Shown: one piece after another, positions 59,101-64,000 of the stretch
How positions within the stretch are numbered: position 1 is the first letter of the stretch
Layout: the number at the start of each line of letters is the position of its first letter
DNA from: Schaedlerella arabinosiphila
Lineage (GTDB): Bacteria; Bacillota; Clostridia; Lachnospirales; Lachnospiraceae
Direction: 5' to 3'
Length of the DNA stretch: 64,000 nucleotides
NCBI RefSeq assembly: GCF_003885045.1
Contig: NZ_RHJS01000001.1
Location: 100,483 to 164,482, forward strand
Program-made: the position numbers and the translations under genes
The notes under the pieces: model-generated
Told to the model about the DNA's origin: nothing
Seen by the model: the letters and a program-made list of their open reading frames with translations, nothing else
Database searches by the model: none

Positions 59101-62032
59101 CCTTTACAGTCACCTGGCGGCTGACAAGCTTGACGTCCTGGCCTTCATAGGAGGCATCCACCGGGTATTCTGTTTCATCCAGCAGATATCCTGCCGCGGG
59201 CTCCAGCTCTTTTACAAAATAGTTTCCCAGGTACAGATCTGTGAAGTCCAGTGTACCTTCCTCACTGATCCGTCCTTTATCAACCAGATCATTCTTCTGG
59301 TATAAGGTTCCGGATTTTTGATTGGGGTGTTCGATATTTTCCGCAGCAAACAGCCCATACTCCGCGCCTGCGAGAACGGCATCCCCCTGGCTGAGAAACT
59401 GTTCCGTCTCCCTGTCGATCTTTTCGATGTGGATTTCCGCGCGTACTTCCTCATCCTGAAATTCATGTGAAAACTCATATTCATAGGTATTGCCGTCTTT
59501 ATAAGAATATGTGAACTCAAAACGTTCATCCGAGCCGCAGTATTTTTCCGGCGCCTGTATTTCACGGATATAATACTTGTGATTGATCGGGATGTCGGCG
59601 GTAAATACCGCAGCCCCGCCGCTGCCGCTGATTGCGGACTGGATCAGGGTATCCTTTGGAAAGACTGTATTCCCGTCAACCTGGATATCGTCTCCCGCAT
59701 ACAGCCCGAACTCTGCGCCTGAGAGCAGTGCATCGTCATTCCAGGATTTTTTCACAGCCTTTACATTGACCTTGGGCCGTTCATTTCTGTAATCCGCTTC
59801 TGCCTGGGCCAGGACCGCTTCCTGCCCGGCATATTCCAGAGTCACCTCTCTTGTCGTTTCCGCATCGGTCTTTCCGATGGTCAGGTCATCCGGTGCTTTC
59901 CTCTCGACGACACGGTATGTTCCAAGGTGCAGCTCCTGGGAGACAGCCTCCCCGTTTGCTTCTGTTTCCAGGGTTTCCACAAGCGTATCTTCCGGATAGA
60001 TCACCGTCTTCTGATCCTGGCTCTTGATATCCTCCGCCGCATAGATAGAATATGTAGTACCGGAAAATGCGGAATCATTATAAATAAATTCCGCCGTCTC
60101 GCCTGCTTCTGCAGAGGAGAGCCGTTCCCCTTCTTTGCTGATCCTGATCTTTCCTTTTTGCTCCTTGTTCTTCACAGTGATGTCTGTATTTCCTCCGCGC
60201 ACCAGCCTGACATTGCAGGTTTCCGTACTGAGACAGTAGCCTGCAGGCGCCGTCAGTTCTTTTAAATATACGGTATCCGGCGCGCCTTCCAGTTCAACAG
60301 ATGCACTCCCCTTCTCATCTGTGGCAGGCATTGTTTTGATCAGGTCCGTGCATCCCGCGTCTGAGTATACTCCAAAGACTGCGCCGGAAAGATCCGCATT
60401 AGTATCCTGGTCCTTTTTCTTTACAGTGATCCTCGACATATCCAGCCATTTTACGGTGAAACGCACGGAGCTTGCACCCTCCTCAATAAAATCGCCGTAT
60501 CCGATGTCCTGGGTCGTACTTCCGGTACTGAGCACCAATGTCTTCCATTGGGCGCCAAGCTGCCCCTTCATGTTTTTCGTAGTCCATTCACCGGACATAT
60601 CCTTCGGCGCTGTAAAATAAAACTGGTCCCCGCCATAGATGTTGACCGTCCCTCCGGTCTGTCTGTCCCCGTTGGATGCATTATGATAAGTCACCCTGGT
60701 CGGAATGTCCAGGACAATATAATTCCTGTGGTCGCCTCTCAGCTCAAATATATCCGTCCTCTGGGACTCTCCGTCAAGATATGCGGTTTCATGATCCGTA
60801 TTCAGGCTGAGTGCCGCGACCGGCGGATTCTCCTGCGACAGCAGATAGTCGATATACCCCATTACGCCGGTCGCCTGCAAATCCTCCATCGTACATCCGT
60901 GAAATCCTTCGATTCCGGCATATGTATAGCTGGCTGCGATATGTGTAAAAACATATTTTGTATCTGCATCAAACTGGGGCATGAACTGATCCGTCAGATC
61001 CCCTGGTCCGCCGTATCCATAGTACAGTACCTTCTGCAGGTTCGCATTAGAGTCGAGAACCTCTGCAACATATCCTGCGTCCGGCGGGGTCCCTTTGGCA
61101 GATTCCAGGCAGTACGCGATCTTTCCGTTTACATAGAAATAATCTGTTTCATAGTTTCCCAGGTTCGATGGGTACTTTAGATTTTTCCCCTTCACCAGAG
61201 TCACTTCTGCACTGCGCTGCATAGACATCCTGACCGGGACCACGGATACGAACAGGTTCTCCTCCGCATCCAGGGCAACGAGCTCTGTCTCCTCGTCCGA
61301 AACCGGCACATCTTCCTCCGGTTCAGGCTCTTTCGTCAGACCGGTATCCTCTTTCCCTTCTTTCCGGCCGGCATCCTGCCCCGGTTCTCCATTCTTGTCC
61401 GGAGTCTGATCGTCTGATTCCGGAGCTGTCTGTATTGTATCCTCCTTTGAATCCTGATCTCCCTCTTCCTGGGAGCTTTCCCCCGCATCCTCATCGCTGT
61501 CTGCCTCCTCTTCCTGGTTTTTTTTATTTTCCCCGGATTGTGTTTCCGGTTCTTTGCTTTTTATCGTCACCATCCGATGCACCTGATAGGCCAGGTTCTC
61601 ATCCCTGACCGGGTACACCTCATAAACGGCCTGATATGTCCCCGGCTGGTCCGGCTGAAAATGTTCAAGTGTTTCCTTTACCGCACTTTTAAATACCACT
61701 CTGACCTTATCCTCTGAAAATGCGATATCCCTGTAGTCGCTGGAAATATCAAAATCAGCTCCTGTTTCTATTGTGATATCATCGGCGATCACAAATTCCT
61801 TCTCCAGTAAGCGGTCCCGCATTTCCGAAAATGTAGGCAGATCGGATGCCCCTTCATCGTACAGCAGGTCATCAGCCGCGGCAGGCTGCCCTTCTTCCTC
61901 TGCCTGCGGTGCGGTCTGAACATTCGGCTTTGCCGTCTCAGCAGCAGATGCGGTGATTCCGGGATTCATGATTGCTGAACATCCGATCAGCAACGCGAGC
62001 ACACCGGATATCACCCTTTGTCTTTTCAACAT
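56159..62032 (-). CDS. Giant surface adhesin: thioester domain plus SpaA/Cna-B repeats
   Basis: 1,957 residues. Signal peptide (1-30), an acidic low-complexity stalk (about 165-260), a thioester-type domain (about 275-410, with FYVNGKIAYCLES giving the candidate thioester Cys and a YVFTHIAASYTY helix), then about twelve SpaA/Cna-B domains from 540 to 1900, each with an internal lysine strand (for example INVYKVG) and an ExxAPxGY-like end that usually forms a Lys-Asn isopeptide. C-terminus: DTKVPKLGFHES, a membrane helix and RKKRSSRK tail, a sorting signal with a non-standard motif. Covalent host-binding adhesin. Confidence 0.92.
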   Translation of the reverse strand: MLKRQRVISGVLALLIGCSAIMNPGITASAAETAKPNVQTAPQAEEEGQPAAADDLLYDEGASDLPTFSEMRDRLLEKEFVIADDITIETGADFDISSDYRDIAFSEDKVRVVFKSAVKETLEHFQPDQPGTYQAVYEVYPVRDENLAYQVHRMVTIKSKEPETQSGENKKNQEEEADSDEDAGESSQEEGDQDSKEDTIQTAPESDDQTPDKNGEPGQDAGRKEGKEDTGLTKEPEPEEDVPVSDEETELVALDAEENLFVSVVPVRMSMQRSAEVTLVKGKNLKYPSNLGNYETDYFYVNGKIAYCLESAKGTPPDAGYVAEVLDSNANLQKVLYYGYGGPGDLTDQFMPQFDADTKYVFTHIAASYTYAGIEGFHGCTMEDLQATGVMGYIDYLLSQENPPVAALSLNTDHETAYLDGESQRTDIFELRGDHRNYIVLDIPTRVTYHNASNGDRQTGGTVNIYGGDQFYFTAPKDMSGEWTTKNMKGQLGAQWKTLVLSTGSTTQDIGYGDFIEEGASSVRFTVKWLDMSRITVKKKDQDTNADLSGAVFGVYSDAGCTDLIKTMPATDEKGSASVELEGAPDTVYLKELTAPAGYCLSTETCNVRLVRGGNTDITVKNKEQKGKIRISKEGERLSSAEAGETAEFIYNDSAFSGTTYSIYAAEDIKSQDQKTVIYPEDTLVETLETEANGEAVSQELHLGTYRVVERKAPDDLTIGKTDAETTREVTLEYAGQEAVLAQAEADYRNERPKVNVKAVKKSWNDDALLSGAEFGLYAGDDIQVDGNTVFPKDTLIQSAISGSGGAAVFTADIPINHKYYIREIQAPEKYCGSDERFEFTYSYKDGNTYEYEFSHEFQDEEVRAEIHIEKIDRETEQFLSQGDAVLAGAEYGLFAAENIEHPNQKSGTLYQKNDLVDKGRISEEGTLDFTDLYLGNYFVKELEPAAGYLLDETEYPVDASYEGQDVKLVSRQVTVKETVKKQAFQLIKTGSDGEQTEADLLQGAGFRVYLIRSLEGVKDGSIKPDDSGRYLAEQFREYDFSEETTALDYSEDSEGVPMPEFFTDEKGYACSGELAYGEYVVVESTVPENYSPIDPFLVTIHEDSREPQQWRIFTDYELGAKLKIYKIDSASKRPILHGGAAFRIYDIGKEEYVKQYIHYPETKELTEFVTSDDGYLMTPEKLKAGRYRLEEVLAPEGYVKGGPLEFTIDSDTPYEIEGETGVAVIKLEYENDRQTGTLRLLKKGERLSGYGESPKNILQRFGEFLGVLKEDETEPEFFYKEQCVEGAEFAVFAAEDIKSPDHQCDENGNQILLYKKDELVSKLKTDQEGKAELSGLPLGSYKISETAAGEGFILSEEEQEFTLEYGGDEAEIVYHDSTFVNKRQKASLRIMKQDAETKEPVAGTLFGLYAAEDILSADGAVLVPADTWIETAVSDEEGLVCFAKDLPIAHYYAKEEQAAPGYILNGELVDFDLKNGSQEEEVLTVTAEVTNDFTKVDICKVDIGGKDVIGAKLTIRDSEGNEAASWTTDGMPHRIDRLEPGDYVLIEEQAPDGYLIAEEVPFTVLDTGEIQKVEMVDEYEKTGTISVEKVGDMLTGTTSYDSDFGKINRMEYEKRPLPGVEFTIYDENGEAVEVITTTEEGRAVSKKLPLGKYILKETKTPSGLAMNYEEYEAVLIEDKEDAVVDVSLDIENDVIDTEINVYKVGEMLNSGDGTFGYGKKPLEGVYFGIYTDEEIRNYRNESVLPANSLIGVIKTNKEGKATLKAALVSGHYYYKELQTLEGYVLDEEKHGFELTLENEPLTVFEVNKENPALNMLMKANVKLVKIDANEENKKLAGAEFELFMASGEQIGTYATDSNGEINMKDLGYGEYYFQEKKAPDGYQKLADNIEFSMKGEDITITCRNHRIPDTKVPKLGFHESTAKLALIFVAAGMTVLGIGFAVYRKKRSSRKDKWIG

Positions 62033-62424
62033 CGTCTTATCCTCCTAATATCTGTTCCGTTTCCTTCGTCTTGTTTTCACGCGGAGTTCTCTGTCTCCGG
62101 CCGCACATCCCTCCTTTCCCGGTACCGCAGGCCGAAAAAAAGACCAAAGACAGAGAGCTTTCTCCTTACCTGTTTCCAGGGATTGTTCGAAAAGCTTTCC
62201 GCACTTTGGCCTGCTCATAAAAAATATGGCTACATTATATCTGATGCGCTTTAAAGTTTCAATTCCACCTGGGAGCCGCAGCTTCCTCTTTGCGACAGCC
62301 AGGTCTTGAATGTCTGTTTCTTCTATATTATAGGACATCTTTTCCGATTTTATCTGTTGAGGTTTCCGGGGTGGTTTGATAGGTTAGTAGTAAAGACAAG
62401 ATACTTTACGAGGAGGTTTTTCCA
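62033..62424. other. Divergent intergenic region
   Basis: On the minus strand TATAAT at 62327-62332 is a possible -10 for the adhesin, leaving a leader of nearly 300 bases. On the plus strand TTGAGG (62357-62362), 17 bp, TAGGTT is a weak promoter candidate for the gene at 62425. A 97-codon minus frame fills most of the leader but has no proper ribosome site. Confidence 0.4.
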
Positions 62425-64000
62425 ATGAAAAAACAATTCTGCATCCCCGCCTGTCATCAATATATCCGAAATAAAGACGGAAGCCCGAACGCACAGAGGA
62501 TTTTCAGCGTCACAAGGTCTGCGTACCGCGCAAAATATCCCGAACAGGTTCCCGTTGATGAGGAACTTATTGCATTTTTGCAGGCAAACCATATCATTCC
62601 ATCGGATGTCAAAAAAGGAGATTTAGATATGGATCATGTGGAATTATGTTTCACCATTATCTCACAGTATAAATGCAATTCCATCTGCCAGCTTTGCGCA
62701 TATTCCCCTTTGTATAAAAATCAGTTCGAAATCCAGGAATCCATTCTGATCGGATATGCGCTTACAAGCTGGAACCATCTGCAAAGTCTGATAAACGCCG
62801 GGGTCACCTGCCGTCATTTCCGTGCAATGATCCCTGTGTCTGAAAAATCCGCTGTCCTTGTCGTGCCGCTGAACCGTCTGGCTTTTGAATACCTGGAAAA
62901 GGTTCCAAGGTCCCAGAAAGACATGCTGTCCGTCACAGATAAGATCATCACATCTCTGAAAGAAAATAATAAGGATAAGCTTTCTGCCGCGGATCTTAAG
63001 ATTGCCAAAAAATATCTGGATAACCTGTTCCACAGTCATTTTCAAGATATAAGGCCAGAGGAAATCCATCGGATTTTAAAAGAATGCTTTCAGTTATCAT
63101 ACCGTGAGGCGGATGGTGTATGCGGTCCGGAACAGGAGGTTCAAAAGGCTGATATTCCATCCTCTGAGAGTATGGCAGATTCCGGGAAAAAGGAAGGGCC
63201 AAAAGCCGCCTGCCTGGAAGGATTTTTGACTGGAAAAAAGACTGCAGCGGCAAGGGACAGAAACTTACAGCAAGAAGCTCCCGGAAAGGAGCGTTCCGCA
63301 ACAAGCACACATACAAGTCCTTCCGGTTCCGGGAAGGCAACTGCGGCGGCGTTTACGGAAAACTCTTCCATCCCCAAAAGGCCTTTCAACACTGCATCAG
63401 ACCAGGCAGCGCAATCTACTGTACCGGATGGATCGGATTCATCTGCTTCCAAGATATCCGCCGTCACTGCAGAGGATGGAACGAAACCCTCTATTACTGC
63501 GGCTGTACCGGACGAAGCGAATACGTCTCTACTGCCGATACAGAAAATAAAAGCCTCCTACACGCAAAACGGCCCAGATAAAACCGAGATTGATGAAACT
63601 GAGAATCCCCTGGAGCGAAAGCCAATTGTGTGGGAATGTCCGGAGGATTTGCTTGTACAAACCGCTTCCATAAATCTTGACTCCGCTGATCCGGCTCAGA
63701 TCACGTTATTTTTAAATTGTCTCTTAAAGACTCCGCTGCTGCCTGTAGAAGCCGTAAATGATCAGCAGAGGGAACTGATTTTAATCTATGCCGGGAAACA
63801 ATTTTTTTACTATTCCAAAAGCAACCTGACGATCCTTGACCTGATGCTGCCCTATCTCGGGAAGAGCCGATTTCGAAAGATCCTGTGCTATGAGCCTTAC
63901 GAACTATACTCCTATTTCCATCAGCAGCGCTGCAGTTCTGTCCAGATATTCAGCCTCAGAACCGCAATGGATTACACCTGCCCGGCCCATTATTGGAACA
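62425..64000 (+). CDS. Large uncharacterised protein, incomplete at window end
   Basis: ATG 62425 with AGGAGG at 62411-62416; open for 525 codons to the window end. N-terminal part (1-215) has a Cys-rich start (FCIPACHQYI; CQLCAY at about 92) and is helical; about 220-400 is a low-complexity Ser/Thr/Ala-rich linker; from about 410 a folded domain resumes (ELILIYAGKQFFYYSKSNL, LMLPYLGKSRFRKILCYEPYELYSYF). The last part could be an exonuclease-like or polymerase-associated domain of integrative elements, which is only a guess. It would have been missed by any search that needs a stop codon. Confidence 0.75.
   Translation, partial: MKKQFCIPACHQYIRNKDGSPNAQRIFSVTRSAYRAKYPEQVPVDEELIAFLQANHIIPSDVKKGDLDMDHVELCFTIISQYKCNSICQLCAYSPLYKNQFEIQESILIGYALTSWNHLQSLINAGVTCRHFRAMIPVSEKSAVLVVPLNRLAFEYLEKVPRSQKDMLSVTDKIITSLKENNKDKLSAADLKIAKKYLDNLFHSHFQDIRPEEIHRILKECFQLSYREADGVCGPEQEVQKADIPSSESMADSGKKEGPKAACLEGFLTGKKTAAARDRNLQQEAPGKERSATSTHTSPSGSGKATAAAFTENSSIPKRPFNTASDQAAQSTVPDGSDSSASKISAVTAEDGTKPSITAAVPDEANTSLLPIQKIKASYTQNGPDKTEIDETENPLERKPIVWECPEDLLVQTASINLDSADPAQITLFLNCLLKTPLLPVEAVNDQQRELILIYAGKQFFYYSKSNLTILDLMLPYLGKSRFRKILCYEPYELYSYFHQQRCSSVQIFSLRTAMDYTCPAHYWN

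Noticed and set aside
62045..62338. 97-residue minus-strand protein in the adhesin leader
   Set aside because: No ribosome site, odd composition, and its start overlaps the probable -10 of the adhesin.
62350..63467. Minus-strand frames opposite the last gene
   Set aside because: They are antisense to a well-started plus-strand gene that stays open to the window end.
1..64000. tRNA or rRNA genes
   Set aside because: No cloverleaf with a GTTC-type T loop and CCA-side stem, and no rRNA signature, was seen by eye; a covariance search would be needed to exclude them fully.

Overview
The window looks like a chromosomal stretch of a gut Firmicute of the Lachnospiraceae type (Blautia / Ruminococcus / Clostridium cluster XIVa). 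The reasons are moderate GC with AGGAGG-type ribosome binding sites, GH13/GH43/GH51 glycan operons with lipoprotein-dependent sugar ABC importers, VanR/VanS-like and LytTR two-component systems, DUF6033-type proteins, and a very high load of mobile DNA. The genus is an inference from gene content only.

Layout. 0-5.7 kb: the end of an unknown gene, a HolA-like clamp-loader delta subunit, a PP-loop (PAPS reductase-like) protein, a DUF4143 ATPase, an unknown protein and a tyrosine recombinase whose mRNA starts with a 20-bp hairpin. 6-10.6 kb: a second DUF4143 ATPase, a nucleotidyltransferase-fold protein, a Uma2-family nuclease gene bounded by inverted repeats, an IS256-like miniature element and a broken gene. 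10.8-16.1 kb: a minus-strand operon of paralogous proteins of unknown function led by a LytTR response regulator and a GHKL kinase, with a textbook LytTR direct-repeat promoter in front. 16.4-22 kb: an ABC-2 exporter with a 47-aa companion, a VanS/VanR-like pair with a VanZ-like protein, two more LytTR-type promoters, iteron-like repeats and a partial copy of the Uma2-type palindrome. 22-25.3 kb: a secreted starch amylase divergent from a LacI regulator. 26-30.4 kb: a three-recombinase (RIT) element that has split a YafQ toxin gene exactly, leaving its DinJ-type antitoxin. 30.7-38.6 kb: a maltodextrin operon (malE, malF, malG, intracellular GH13) with a group II intron between malE and malF, then a tocopherol-cyclase-like protein.

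38.8-45.0 kb is the most unusual part. An AT-rich 5.1-kb segment is bounded by perfect 103-bp inverted repeats. It holds two convergent transcription units: a SHMT-like PLP enzyme plus a zinc alcohol dehydrogenase, and a STAND NTPase with a helical C-terminal half. A near-consensus promoter sits just outside the left repeat and points inward; a tyrosine recombinase gene sits just outside the right repeat. The geometry predicts a DNA inversion switch that places one unit or the other behind the fixed promoter.

45.7-53.5 kb: an arabinan/arabino-oligosaccharide locus (GH43, GH51, ABC importer) beside a divergent OmpR-type two-component system. 53.7-64 kb: a region resembling integrative-element cargo, with a DUF4313-like protein, a solo Uma2-type palindrome, a candidate small RNA, a class B-like sortase, a 1,957-residue thioester/SpaA-repeat adhesin and a large divergent gene that runs off the window. 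No tRNA, rRNA or CRISPR array was seen.
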